Assembly (NCBI GenBank): GCA_028023455.1
Contig: JAQFVV010000023.1
Location: forward strand, 62,001-126,000
Length of the DNA: 64,000 nt
DNA from: Epiperipatus broadwayi
Taxonomy: Eukaryota > Onychophora > Udeonychophora > Euonychophora > Peripatidae
Direction: 5' to 3'
The translations under genes and the position numbers were made by a program. Within the stretch, counting starts at the first letter, position 1, and every line of letters starts with the position of its first letter. Shown here piece by piece: positions 11,501-24,139 of this stretch. The notes under the pieces were generated by a model. The model did not search any database. It had not been told where the DNA came from and saw only the letters and a program-made list of their open reading frames with translations.

Positions 11501-14085
11501 TAAACAAGAAACTAGAATTAGTGAGTTAGAAGCCATTTAAACGAATCACATATATATGTTAAATTAAATAATTTCATGGATTTATTATGAAAGAGTAATT
11601 TGATCTTTTTCTTCAAATTAAGCTCGGGATAAAAGAACAATTATAAATTACTGGAGAAATTTGGACTGTCAATTAATAATTGAGGATTTCCTAGCAATAT
11701 CAAAGATAAAATTATTTCTCGTTGTTTACGTTGATATAATCCCTTAATTTCTATTATTTTACGTATATTTATGACATGAACAATACCCACACATTTTTCT
11801 CAAATTCGTGAAGTCAGAGAAAGTTCTCAGAAAACAATAAAGGAATTATTGTTCATTATGAATTACCATAGAAATGATCAAATTCTAGAATAGTATATAA
11901 AAAATGTTATATATAGTTCAAATGAGATAATTAGATGAGATCACCAAGAATACTTTTGAAAATATATGAGAATGGCCAAAGAATTCTCAACTGAATATTA
12001 TGAATCTAAAAATAGAAACAGCATCTCTTAATGACATTAATAGTGAAAATCTATATCTTCTTGCAGTTATAATTAGTTATCTCCATTGTTCACTAAGCTT
12101 TTGGTCTAAATTATATATATATATTCCTTTCTGTTATTTCAAAAAATATATAAAAAAAATAGTAATGAGTTATTATTTAGAAGAGAAATTCACAAAGATT
12201 GAGAATAAATGAATAAAAAAATCTCTACAACTACCAATATCAAAGTGAATTTAAATTATTTATTATTATTCATAATTATAAAAAATGATAGATTGTAAAT
12301 TTTAAATTCATATTTAAACTAGAATTACCATATCTACTGTTTTAATATCTGATGGTTTACTTACAGATGACTTGAAAAATAAAAATTAGAAATTAGTGAA
12401 AAAACTATTTTAAATTCTAAATTTGAATTCACAGTGCATGATTACTGCATCACTTCATACACACACACACGCACACACACAAAAAAAAACCTGCAAATAC
12501 TTTTGTACTATAGACAAAGATGGTTTTAGACTTCATCAATTTTAATTAATCTATCATTTTCATTTCATCATCATCAATTTTCATCGTAAGAATACAAAAA
12601 AGAGATGGTAAACTATTTCTGCCAATTTCCTTATGTGGGTATGCCTTTTGATATTTTTATCACAAGCATATATATATATATATATAACACTGTTAAAATA
12701 ATCTGCATTATATATACACACGTAAATTTAAAATGTATATTATATTCTCTTTTTTTTTTTTTGGTAATGTTTTAAATGTTGATTTTCTAGTTCTGTGATA
12801 TCATATTTATATAATATATAAAATGTATTAATAAGGCAAAATTTATCCAAGGCAACAATTTGTTCTGGTATACTACAAAAATGAAAAGCAATATCCAAAC
12901 CTTTATCAACTTGGGATGTTAATAAAGAGTGAGATAATATCAAGACAGTAATGTGTTTCGATATACGCAATGGTAATAAGCTATAGCCAAAGTTCCACTG
13001 ACTTGGTATTTTAATAATTTCAAGATAATATCAAAGTTGCCTAGAATATCATTCAATGCAATTTTTAATTTAGATTCGTGAATACTGCAATTTTTAATTT
13101 ATTAACAAAAGAAACAAAGTAAGTTGACTTTTGCACAAATGATAGCATATTAGTTATAGTTTAATTGCCACGTCTTTCTAGACATGAATATGTAATTCTA
13201 AGACACTAAAACCAAAATAAAATGAAAACTCCATTTTATGTACTTTTGACAGACCATAAATCTTAGGCACAAAAAAAGTTTTCTTTTAGGAAGATCTTAT
13301 TTTTTATATCATTGTCAATAGAAAGAGCACTTATTAATTAAAGCCTTAATTCTTTTGTCAAGATATATGGTATAATCCTTGTTTGTTTTTTTTAAATAAA
13401 AAAAATTAATTATACTATATTTGACATCATGTATACAGATTCACATATTCATTCATAATGGACCCAGAAACCAAACAACATCAATGTGAAGATCCTCTAG
13501 TGAGTGGCAAAGTCAGAACTAAAGACACCAAGGTAAATTCTCACAATATATAAATAAATGATAATAATCCTAGTTCATTCAATTCAAATGAAACTACCAG
13601 GTCCAATTTGTCATTAGAAAGCTCAAACACCTTATGAATACCCCACAACAAACCACATTATTTTTCTCAGTTAAGCGGCATAAATAAAAATCTCAATTCA
13701 GTTCACTAAATAAAATTGTTGTTCCTAATCTGCCGCTGAAATATTTGTGTGTCACATGACTTCTTGATCAAATAACCATTTATTTTATTTACTTTTGACA
13801 CTCACTTTACAGAGGATGAAAATCTTGCTATTTTTTTTATGAGCCAGTAATAAATACATTTCCATTACAAATGATTTTGCTTTTCATACATAAAACTTAA
13901 AACGTGAGACTAAAATAGTTTAATTATATTTATATATTGGATTATTTCCATCATCTAATACAAGGATTGAATGTTTTTTTTAAAAAATTAACTTTATTTA
14001 AATATTCCAAATACATCAAACTGTTAGAAATAGCACACATTAGATATGCACAATGATTTGAGAGGTATTATTCTTCTCTCTTCTT
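8566..14085. other. Long A+T-rich region without recognisable genes
   Basis: Short open frames here (for example 9212-9424 and 12740-12970) show no recognisable domain and look like chance. One stretch, about 8590-8710 (+), reads GIFLPCYGTTIKVICLVDD followed by a KQSSHS segment. This loosely recalls the G-x-x-I-x-V...CDAPARAF...K-H-x-G region of some DNA-transposon proteins, but the match is too weak to name. Simple repeats are a C11 run at 11001-11011, a CA run near 12459-12481 and TA tracts near 11070 and 12670. Confidence 0.5.
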
Positions 14086-14089
14086 AAGA

Positions 14090-14205
14090 TGTTGCTGGCC
14101 TGCCACTGACAATACTAACATGGGAATCAAACCTGAACCCTTAGATTCTTGAGTATTGAATTTTAAGGTAATGTTCTAACCAATTGAGCCATCCTGCCAA
14201 GGCAA
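14090..14205 (-). repeat. tRNA-derived SINE (5' head)
   Basis: On the minus strand a pol III A box, TGGCTCAATTGG (14180-14191), is followed by TTAGAAC and, 46 bp on, by a B box GGTTTGATTCC (14123-14133). This is the arrangement of a tRNA gene, but the region between the boxes has no convincing anticodon arm and the 3' side runs into unrelated sequence, so it is a SINE head and not a working tRNA. It sits just downstream of the Penelope-like remnant and is unlike the foldback/SINE family elsewhere in the window. Confidence 0.75.
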
Positions 14206-14307
14206 CCATCAGTAGATATTTCATATACTTATCTATAAATTCCTCATGATTTCTCCACTTTTTCCTAAGAGCAAAGTTGATTAATGGTTTCCATACATTA
14301 TTTATAA

Positions 14308-16080
14308 TCACACTAGGGTGACTTCCATTATTGTCAAATGAGCAGTTTTTTTAAATTTTCTGCTTTGTACCTTTCCCTCTCTATCCAATATTTTTCTATT
14401 TTCCCAATGGAACATATGTTCATTGGTGCACACACAGTCTGCTACCTTAGATACATCTGTTTTCTCTCTTCTAATCGTCAGTTTGTGCTCTTGAAATTGC
14501 TCTTCAAAAGAGCAACTGGTCTCACTAATATCCATCCTTCCACATTCACATGATATTTCACAGATGTGGTTTTTGCTTTTCAGCATTTCAAGTTTATACT
14601 TTATAGATGTTAGAATTCCTAATAGTGTGGTATTAGTTCTGGAAAGCTATTCTGATATTATATTGATTGCAGATTTTCTTTAATCTGTCTGTTTTTGGTA
14701 TGTATGGATACACTACAATATCAGTAATTGTTTTTTTTTTCTTTTGATGGTTCTTTTTGTTGTCTATTTGAGGTTTTCTTAATAACAGTTGATGGATAAT
14801 CATTTTTCATAAGAGTTTTATGCTAGATAGATTTTTTTCTTTTTTCAAATAATTGGTTTCTGAACAAATTTCCTTTTGCTCTATTCCATGATGATAGTAT
14901 AACTCCATGTTTTAGGCTTCTGGTGTGATTGGATGTATATACTAAGTATTTTGTGTGCATGGGGGGGGGGGGGTCTGTAAAGTGTAGTTTTGATTTTATC
15001 ATGAGGGTGTCTTATCACAAGAACATCTAAGCATGGCAATTTTTGTTCTTGGTCTGATTCTATTGTGAATTTAATTGAAAGGGATCTGTTGTTGATTTGA
15101 TTTCAGAAAGTTTGTAGTAGTGTTCCACTGTGTGGCCATACAAGAAATGTATCAGCAATATAGTGAAACCAAACTTTAGATGGATATGAAGTAGTATTTA
15201 TAGCTGTGGTTTCAAGTTCTTCCATATAAATATTGCTAATCAGGGGTGACAATAGTGAGCCCATAGCCATTCCTTAATTTTGTTGGAAGAATTCTGTACT
15301 GTATTGAAAGTAGGTTGATGTTATGCAGAATGTTAATTATTCCATTATACTATCAATAGAAGAGTTGTTGTGGTTTGTAAGTTATTATCACTTTTTAATC
15401 TTTTCCTTATAATAGACAATGCTTCTTCACATGATACATTTGTGAATAAACTTTCCACATCAAAGCTTACTAGTATATCAATTTTCATGTTCTTGATTAA
15501 TTCTACAAAGTGTCTAGAATCCCTGACAAAGAACTGAGTCGTGTATGCTAAAGGACTAAGAAATTTAAAAAGAAATCTTGACAAATTTTGGCAAGGTGAA
15601 TTTCTAGAACTAATAATAGGTCTTATCGGAACATGATTCTTATGGATTTTAGGTAGACTATAAAAATAAGTACCTGTGATGCTTCCTGGGTATTATTTGT
15701 AACTTTGCTTTTGTACTCAGTATTGGATTTTTTGCCACTTTTCTGTATTGGCCTGCTGTGAGTAGTTCTATTTTGTTGCCATAATCAGTTATATCCATTA
15801 CAACTGTTGCATTGCCTTTGTCAGCAGGGAAAATTATTATAGATTTATCTACTATGAAGATTTAATTGCTTTTCTCTTATCATACGATATGCTTGACTTC
15901 AATTTTTGTTGCTTCTTAATTATTCTTTTTATTCTCCAGTGCAATTCTACTGCTTCTTCTAAAGGCAATTTTTCAGTGACCTCTTCAGTAGCTGTCATTA
16001 TATCTAATAAAGGGATATTAAATGGTGTTAAGGCAAAGCTTAATCCTTTTTCAAGAACAAAAATTTCAGCATGTTAGACA
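14308..16080 (-). pseudogene. Decayed Penelope-like retroelement (RT plus GIY-YIG endonuclease)
   Basis: Penelope-like elements encode a reverse transcriptase related to telomerase, followed by a GIY-YIG endonuclease. Reading the minus strand from about 16080, I see LHWRIKRIIKK, PADKGNATVVMD (16th-kb part), FLSPLAY, HFVELI and SFDVESLFTNVSCEEAL at about 15430-15480 (RT palm). GMAMGSLLSPLIS lies near 15250-15275, IADTFLVW replaces the usual YVDDTFLVW near 15150, and then comes CLDVLV. The GIY-YIG part (14308-14586) reads EISCECG, then DIS where YIG is expected, EH, VADCV and HWENRKILDRE. The catalytic DD and the GIY-YIG tyrosines are lost, and several frameshifts and stops are present. It is an old 5'-truncated copy of a different subfamily from the palindromic pair at 23.7-24.55 kb. 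Confidence 0.85.
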
Positions 16081-16792
16081 TTTAGAACAGATTTTTAACA
16101 GATGATGATACGACATAGTAATTTTTTTTAGTGAATGTAAATAAGTGATCACATACACAGTAAATACTTAAGTCATACAATATAATATAATATAAAATGT
16201 CTTTACATAACAGAAATAATATATACAATAATAACAATCATATATATGAAAGTTATTTTCAGCAGATATTAATTTTTGCTCTTTTCAATGTGCTTGAACT
16301 ATTTTACAATTATGAACTACATTGCATACATAGCAATATCTATCTGCTTTATATAATTAAATATAATCTATTAAAACAATACAATATTTTTAAAACAGAA
16401 AAAAAAAACTATCTAAGTGTATATTGTATGATTTTGCATAAATATGTTCCCTCAACTTAATATCAATAACTATATTATTATGCATTATAGAGAGTGTACC
16501 AATAGCTCAAACAAGCTCTTATTAATTACTATTTATATTGCTTTATTGATTACTATATTATTATTATTATATATATATTTTAAAATTCTATTATAATTTT
16601 AATTTATATATGCAAACTATGTATGTACATGGAAAGACATCTCTGTTACGTGTATATATATATATATGCATATGATAAATAATATAATGTCTTATATTAA
16701 TTTGTGTTCCCAAACACATCCCGTAACTTGGGGGGGGGGGGGGTGTCTAATTTTTTTTCATGCACAACAGTCTACATTTTTTTATGTACAAG
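16081..16792. other. No gene; G14 homopolymer
   Basis: A+T-rich DNA with TA tracts and a run of fourteen G at 16730-16743. Short open frames here look random. Confidence 0.5.
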
Positions 16793-17562
16793 AATCTATA
16801 TTTATTCAAACATTTTTGTACAAAATTTTACTTTTATTCAAATATTATTTCTCTTAAATCTATTATGGTGCCTATTATGGTAAATCAAATGTTACGGAAT
16901 TGAAGAATTACGAGATAGATACATGACAAAAAATTGCAGGCAATACAATTTTGAAATCATTTCTTTACTTCACGATTGTATTATTGTAAGCATATCTGTT
17001 ATAACACATAATGTATATAATAATAAAATTAGTAATTCCAAAATATAAGTCCTTCTGGTTAACATTCATTTTAAAAGAAAGAAAAATCTAATGCATTTAA
17101 CAATATAATAAATATTTTCCCATCTCCAAAAGTTCATGTGTGTTCTGATTGGTTATTTGGCAGTCTTGGCTGGTTATATTTATAAAGAACAATCTATATT
17201 AATTCAAAAATTGATGTACAAAATGTTACCTTTATTAAAATTTTATTTCTTTTAAATTTATTACAACAAATCAAATGTTACAGTAATTAAAGAATTCTGA
17301 AAAACGCCGCAAAAAATTGCAGGAGTAAAATTCTAAATCACTTCTTTATTTCACACAAATGTATTTATTGCGTGTCTATTATAATACACAATATATATAG
17401 TAGTAAAGTTAGTAATTCCCAAATGTAAGCCTTTCTGGTTAACTTTTGTTTTATAAGAAAAAACAATCTAATGCATTTGACAATATAATAAATATTTTAC
17501 CAACACCAAAAGTCCACGTGTGTGTTGTGTGTGCATTCTGATTGGTTATTTGGTAATGTTAC
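16793..17562. repeat. Direct tandem repeat, period about 398 bp
   Basis: Unit 1 starts at 16793 and unit 2 at 17191, both with AATCTATATT. They share the blocks ATTGCAGG, TAGTAATTCC, TTCTGGTTAAC, CTAATGCATTT, CAATATAATAAATATTTT and TTCTGATTGGTTATTTGG in the same order, at roughly 85 percent identity by eye. Each unit ends near a CCAAT-type motif (GATTGG). No coding capacity is visible. Confidence 0.85.
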
Positions 17563-17639
17563 GATCAGACAATCTTAGAACTTCTTAACTTTGCCAGAGC
17601 AGCGAGGTTGTGTTTTACAAAAATGCATTCGAGAGAAAG

Positions 17640-17725
17640 AAATAACGTATGAACAATATTTTCTTTCTCCTTCTAACTAGGGCTTATTTTCTGTTTAGGT
17701 CTTATTTTCGAGAAAACACAGTATA
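17640..17725 (-). repeat. MITE-like end with AAAATAAGAC / AAAATAAGCC motif pair
   Basis: On the minus strand the sequence begins ATACTGTGTTTTCTCGAAAA, followed by TAAGACC and then GAAAATAAGCCCTA. This paired motif resembles the terminus (CGTGTTTCCCCGAAAATAAG) of a widely dispersed non-autonomous DNA element that I recall from several animal genomes. Only this end is clear; I could not find the opposite inverted terminus, and the tandem repeat just upstream may be part of the same unit. Family name not assigned. Confidence 0.45.
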
Positions 17726-18910
17726 TTCTATTGTAATCAATACTTAATAAAATGTGAGCTATTACATTGGAACAAAATATAGTGATAATTGTAGCTCCAC
17801 TAATATTATGAATGAAATAAACACACAATTTAAAATTTTACATAATAAATAAATAAAACTTATATTTAAAAAAAAGCACAGTATGCAAAATTAATGTTTC
17901 TTTAAAAAAAGACCTAGCTAATACCAGCAATCTTCATTTTATACTATTAAATTTTCAAATCATCGTTAATAAAGATAGGGAATACTTTTCAGATGAGAAA
18001 TTTTTTAACTTTTTAAAAAATTGAAGTACATGACACTTTTCACTTCACCTTGTAGAAGTTACAAATTTGTTTTGGAGGTATAACTGTCTTCAGCAATAAG
18101 TTTATTATCTCTAAATATACTTTTGTTAAATGCAGCCTTTGCTTGTGTTTGATCACTAATTGCTTCCTATATAAACTACTGATGGCATACTGTAATTACA
18201 AAAAAAAAAAAAAATGTAGCAATACAATTGTATGCAGATATATCGTTTATATTCTTTTATATTGGAGTCTCCCTATATTCAATACCATTTGGTTCCAAGA
18301 CTTCTTATAGATAATAGTAAACCCTACATAATATATCTGTTTAATATAGTTTCACAGCTATGACAATATGATTTTAAAAATATTTAGATATCAATATAAA
18401 TAAAATAAGTTGTTATGAAAAAGACTGTACAATAATAAATCTAAAAACCCACACATGACAGCACTCGTGTGTGTGCATGTGAAATTTATAAAACCAACTT
18501 TAGGAATTTTTATTTTCCTTTAATTCTTTTCAAACCAAAGGTTATTGTAACCATGGAAGGAGATTATATTTATAATAATGAATATGATGTTCTAAGAAAA
18601 TAATCCATAAACTACTTTAACAGTGGCATAAATGAGCTAACATATGCTTAAATCACACTAACTTTTTTGTAAGCTTGGGCATTGTGAGTTTTCTTTCTAT
18701 GAAGCTTTCATTTGCAAAGCTGTAGAAATTTGATGTTCTAACACAGTGGATTCTAACCTTTCACATATATCACATTTCCCTTTTCTGATATTTAAAAGGC
18801 TAGTGCCCCCTCTGATAATATTTTCCAAGCCTCATGAATAGACAGACTTTATGTAAATTATGTAATTTGAAATGCAAGAGAAAAAATAAAAGATTCTTCA
18901 AAACATATAC
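17726..18910. other. No identifiable feature
   Basis: A+T-rich spacer with homopolymer A and T runs. No coding or repeat signal was recognised. Confidence 0.5.
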
Positions 18911-19489
18911 AAAAAGTAATCTTGAACTCAGACTTTCAAGCTTCATATAGCTATCCACTCCATCTTATACAACTGATACACATCACTACATAAATGTGAA
19001 AAAAAGATTATATATATATATATATTTCATGCTCAACCAGCATTCATCAGTTGGACCAGATTAGCATCTCCCACACATGTCTACAATCAGTGCTCAGTTT
19101 ATATTAAGATAGAAATCTTCAAACTCTAATAGACAAGCCTCAATCTTCTCCACCCTCAAACTCTTTACCCATCCATATCATTAAAAAATCTGAGAATGGA
19201 ATACTCAAAGCTTGTTCATTAAAGTTTGAAGATTTGCTATCTTAATGTAAACTGAGCACTGATTATATATGTGTGTGAGAGATGGTGATCTGGATTAACT
19301 GATGAGTGTTGGTTCAGAATGAAATATGCACATTTGGAGAGCATTTATCATTTTCACATGTATGTGATCATGAGTATCAGTTGTATACGATGGAGTGGAT
19401 AGCTGTGGGAAGCTTAAAAGTCTGAATTCAAGTCCCTTCTAGTTGCATTAGTTTAGTATAGATAATATGTGCATTTAAAAAGTAATCTT
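18911..19489. mobile_element. Foldback element 2, SINE-like, with 13-bp target duplications
   Basis: Two arms of about 220-250 bp, left about 18924-19141 and right about 19209-19437, are inverted copies of one another around a spacer of about 65 bp. The exact 13-mer AAAAAGTAATCTT flanks the whole at 18911-18923 and 19477-19489. The outer end of the right arm is tRNA-like on the plus strand: GGAGTGGATAGCTG, then GTCTGAATTCAAGTCCC (B-box-like). The inner part carries AACTGATGAGTGTTGGTTCA-type sequence shared with foldback 1 and with fragments at 33.0, 52.7 and 53.1 kb. After the right arm comes an extra 3' tail of about 40 bp before the duplication. No ORF. Direct repeats of this length suggest target-primed insertion like a SINE, not typical cut-and-paste transposition. 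Confidence 0.8.
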
Positions 19490-21808
19490 ATAAAAATATT
19501 AAAACTATAGTGCCCACTAAACAGCTACCATTCCTGTAAAAGTTTTTGAGTATTTGTTGGGGGCACTACCACTCACATTAAGAATTGCTGTTCTAAACTT
19601 AGTCAATCATAATCATGTAAAATTGTAATAAATTAATGGAGATGCCTATATGTAAAATAGAATAATTATGAAATTTCTTTGAATATATAAAAAATTATCA
19701 AATTTATATAGTTTTTTTTAATTTCTGTAGATAAAATGGGATGTGCTCTCCCTTTCCCATTCACATACATCAATTTTTGATAAAGGAATGCGATAAAAAA
19801 TCATTCTTTCTCTAATTATTAAAAGCAGAAAGCAAACAATTTTTATTTTTAAAATTTATTATAAATTATAACCTATTTAAATAAACTAAGTTTTAATTTA
19901 TCATAGTAATATTTTATACATGTATTAAAAAAAGATGAAAGAAATTGCAATAAAATTTTTATTTCTGCACAAAAAGTTATTTAATTTCACTATTATTAAT
20001 AAAAATGAAATATTTTACTTATAAACCTTTATGGATATAAAGATTCCATTATTGTGCGAGTAACATTCGTAATTCGATCGCATTATGATTAAACCTAATA
20101 TTTTATCGAAGATTGTTTACACCCATTTGTAAGAGCTGTTATTTATTTAATATAAATAAATATTTTATATAAAACTTTCTTTAGTGTTTTCTTTTTTTCA
20201 TTAACTATAAATAATTGATTTTCATAAAGTAAAGGTATTGTCAAATCAATCTCCGAGCATGCGTGTTAAAGTAATACACTCTTCATAAGACAGTTTTAAG
20301 CAGAGGTGCGTTGTATTCTTTTTAAAAAAAGTATCATTCGATTATATAATAATGACAAATAGAAATTAAAATTTATTCATTGTTGATATATAACACAGTA
20401 AAATAAACAAGTTAAGTGACGCCTCCCATATATATTTGTAATTATGGATATTTTAACAAAAAATGTTTCAAACAGTAAATGTATTCATAATATAATAAAA
20501 ATGTAGTTAATTAAATTAAAAATTTATATAATGCACACGCACACACACACAAATTTTCTACTTCATTTTTAATGATTATACAATTCCTCAAGAAGATTGC
20601 AAATGGTAGTTAATTAATCCATCTGTTATATCTCTCGTATTTTAAAATGATAATAAAGAAAAAATTATAAATTAATGAATTTCATTGAAAATTTTACAGT
20701 TTAAAAATAAAAACATTTCAACTGTTAAAAAATGACGTTTAATTTTTTTTTTTTTTTTACTACTATAACAGGAATTAAAAATTAAACCTGATTTAACCGA
20801 AGATCCACGTGTGTAATTTAAAATTGGTTTTCTAAAAAAAATTTCTGCTTAAAAAATTAGTCCAATCTACATATATCTTATCCCCATTTTATTATTGTCC
20901 ACTTATTACATCCATTAAAAAAAAAAAACAATTGTGATCTTTGTATTTAAAAGCAGTTATTCAAATAAAATGCAAAGATGTTAAATTTTTGAATAATCGT
21001 CTATCGCAATCTTCCATTTCATCATATGTCTTGCCATACGAAGAAAAAAAAATCAAATCAATCATTGCAGAACAGTTTTTAGATCATCTCTCTTATCAAC
21101 TTCTTGAAAGAAGCTAACATAGCAATGTATAAAATGAAATGAAAGATTGCAGAAAATGGCATTTTAAAAATTTAATATCTTTCCAATTTATTATAAACAA
21201 TTAGAAATAACTATGTACATGTGAAAGATATCTCTTTATCATCTATATGAGATAAATTATATAAGTTATTTGATTGTCATCTTAATGGGTTTTTTTTATG
21301 ATTTTGTAAATTCATTGGCGAAACGAAAGCTATTATCCCATTCTCTAGAAAGAGGGATGAAGAAATATCTAGGGCAATAGAGATAAACCATGGTTTCAGT
21401 GCTTTTAGAAATATATGATTTCAGCAGCATAATAATATTCAAATTGACCAAATCAAATTACTCCACAAACTTTATCCCAGATAATATGTATCAATGCTGG
21501 ATAACTCACTAGTTTGGCTATAATTGGTTATTTGAAAGAAAAAAAAATTCTAACCTTGCTTAAAATATGAAAAAAACTTCTAAGATTTAGTCCATCTGGA
21601 TTCAAAATCCAAGTCATGGGCATGATAAAAGAATTTAATAACTACTTTAATTACACGCTAAACATTAAAATAATAATAATAAAAAATTCAGGCTAAACTA
21701 AAATATCACTGTATTATATTCAATAATTATTCAAAATGCCCCCCCCCCTCTTGCATTTCTATTAATAAAAAGTACAAAGATAACTTAATTATAACAAATA
21801 AAAGCTAC
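19490..21808. other. No identifiable feature
   Basis: A+T-rich DNA with no gene signal. A slightly less A+T-rich patch at about 20050-20420 includes CTCCGAGCATGCGTG and GTGACGCCTCCC but matches nothing I know. Simple repeats include a CA run near 20535-20550 and a C10 run at 21739-21748. Confidence 0.5.
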
Positions 21809-23045
21809 AAATAAATCAATATTCAGTCTATAGGTGGAGCCCTTAATGGAAAGTCATCCTCCTCACAGCTCGCACAGAATGGCCCAGAAAGATTGGTTTT
21901 GCAGCAGTGAAAGGTACCTTTTATATTTATTTGACCTTTTAAAGGCCTTATTTTGCTGCTACTATAACACAATTTCCCTATGTCTACTTGTGCTTAACAG
22001 CATTTAACTACCTCATCCTCCCCCCCCCCTGTTTGGTGGGTGGTTCAACTGTTTCATGGGCCATAAAGGATTGTATTCCCTCTTTAGACTCTTAAATATT
22101 TCTCCTACCCCAATTCCCTGTCACTCAGAACTTGTTTGTAAAGTTTTTTGTGTGTTGTTCCAGTTATTTAGGCTATTTTTAACTATCTTTTTTTTTTCAG
22201 ACACCCCCTCCTCTGGAGTAACTACCCGCCTAAAATTCCACTCAATTTTCTCATTACTAAACTAAAATTATTAATAACAAGTTTTCCAGTGGGTTTTTTT
22301 GCTTTTACATCAACATATTTAATTTTTCCATTTCAAAATTGTTTTGTTCATTTTACTTTTCACACTTTCAAACAGTTTAAAAATGGCTCAGCCCCTGGCA
22401 GAAAAAACGTGCAGAGTCCTAAACTACATGAACTAAAACCTTCAAAATTACCCCAAATTTTATCCAAATCGAAATTTCAAACATAACTTGACTAAAAACA
22501 TCATCACCAAAGAATCTATTTCAAAGTCTCCATCTCCTTGCCCTCTGGACTTTTCCTCCCTGTCAGGCTGTGGTTTGCTCTATCAAAGGTAAAAAGCAAG
22601 TCAAAAAGGACAACATGACCAATCATAATGTCATTCCAAGTACAACAGGGAAAACTAAAATTACTCATCTACAAAGGACAAAAATCAGCCTATTGCATCT
22701 AAGCATAACTCAGAAACCTCCTCATACATCCCTGAAACCCTAAAGACTTAACATATAGCAATTCCTTCAAAGTTAATGTCACATATGGATCCTCCTAATA
22801 ATCCACCAGGGCAACCAAGCCTATCAACATTGCTCCTTACCAAAGACTCTTCTTTTCCTGGACTACACACCCTTTCCATATCCCCTTCTCATTTCATATG
22901 TATCCCTTCCCCTTCACCATATTGCACTTGAATTTCATTTTGCCATGTAGTCATCTCTTTGTAAATCTTTTAACTGTTGTGTATTTTGTCTTTTTGATGA
23001 ATAAAAGCTTTCATCACTGAGAAAAAATAAAAATAAATCAACATT
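21809..23045 (+). mobile_element. Retroposed polyadenylated copy with 15-bp target duplications
   Basis: The 15-mer AAATAAATCAATATT at 21809-21823 recurs with one mismatch at 23031-23045. The intervening 1.2 kb is less A+T-rich and more pyrimidine-rich than its surroundings. It ends with AATAAA at 23000-23005, followed about 20 bp later by an A-rich tail that runs into the right duplication. That is the signature of a 5'-truncated LINE or processed transcript inserted by target-primed reverse transcription. Two short open frames (22056-22265 and 22289-22486) contain proline/lysine-rich stretches such as KLHELKPSKLPQ, but I recognise no domain, so the source RNA is unidentified. A C10 run lies near 22020-22029. 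Confidence 0.65.
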
Positions 23046-23705
23046 ACCAATTCCCCACTAAAAATAAATATCACTACTCCCCTTTGTCTTCCTCTTCTAT
23101 TCAATTATTAATTTTCAATTTAGGCTAAAATAAACAACTTCAGAGTGATTAAAATTTTAAAACTTGTAACTTTTCAATTATTTTTCCAAAAGATAACTTT
23201 CAGGTAGAAAGGGGATCTCTGACTTTTCAAAAATCTCTTTTCTGCTAATCTTTTATAATGAAATACTTGTTAAATTGAAGCAAAACCGAAACATTTTGTG
23301 GATTTTCTTAATAAAAAATGATGAGGGGAAGATACAGCAAAACATTTCATGATAATATGTATAAAGATTATTATGTATATGTGGATAGGAGTATTATTTA
23401 AGACTATAAACATGTTAATAGATTACATTTAAAATATAATGCATATTACGATTTGAGTAATATCACTTCTCCACTGTGTACGAACTTGGTGGCACTAAAG
23501 TGAAAGTCCTCCCCCCTTTCATCATTCTGAGAATATAATCATATTCATATACGAAAGATCGAATGCTAACCTTAACAATAATTTGATTATTTTTCAACCC
23601 ACAACCAGTTTAATGCACTTGCTCACTATCCAAGTCATAACTATTCTCATCTCAACATCTTAGATGAATACTAGATTAAAAGGCTAAAATGAACTGATAA
23701 GATAT
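23046..23705. other. No identifiable feature
   Basis: A+T-rich spacer preceding the palindromic Penelope pair. No feature recognised. Confidence 0.5.
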
Positions 23706-24120
23706 ATATATAAAATACATATTTTGCGGGTTCATCTGTGTTAAAAACTTTTAATATTAATATACTGACGTTTCGACTTGGTCACACAAGCCATCCACAG
23801 AGTTATAAAAGGTAGAAAGACGGTTGTAGAGGCGCTACAATCACTGATTTGAATAAAATGTTAAAATTCCACCAATAGCAAAAAATGTTAAATTTAGGAA
23901 TGTTCTTTAAAAAAATCTTTCCAAATAGGAGGAAGTTTGCATGTATCACCTCGCTTATTGATACAATCTGGCCTTTTAAGTATCTCAATGGCTTCTCTAA
24001 TTTTGCATTGGTAGAGATTATCACATCTGGATATGATCCTGGTACTAGAAAAATCAATTTTATGACCTGAATCTATAGTATGGAGTGAGAGTGCTGATGA
24101 TGATGAGTGTTGTTTAACTG
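23706..24120 (-). pseudogene. Penelope-like element 3' end, left arm of palindrome
   Basis: Read on the minus strand, this arm encodes the C-terminal tail of a Penelope-like GIY-YIG endonuclease: LHTIDSGHKIDF, then STRIIS, CDNLYQCKIREAIEILK and LPPIWKDFFK. The HT-DSGH-IDF and REAIEI blocks are typical of that family. The coding tail is followed by a 3' UTR with ATGGCTTGTGTGACCAAGT and GAAACGTC, the kind of post-ORF sequence seen after Penelope ORFs. It is only the last about 415 bp of an element. About ten substitutions separate it from the right arm. Confidence 0.8.
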
Positions 24121-24139
24121 AGAGATGAGCATGCTAATG

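Noticed and set aside
14118-14205. Possible tRNA gene on the minus strand
   Set aside because: A and B boxes are good, but no proper anticodon arm or acceptor pairing could be drawn, and it continues into SINE-like sequence.
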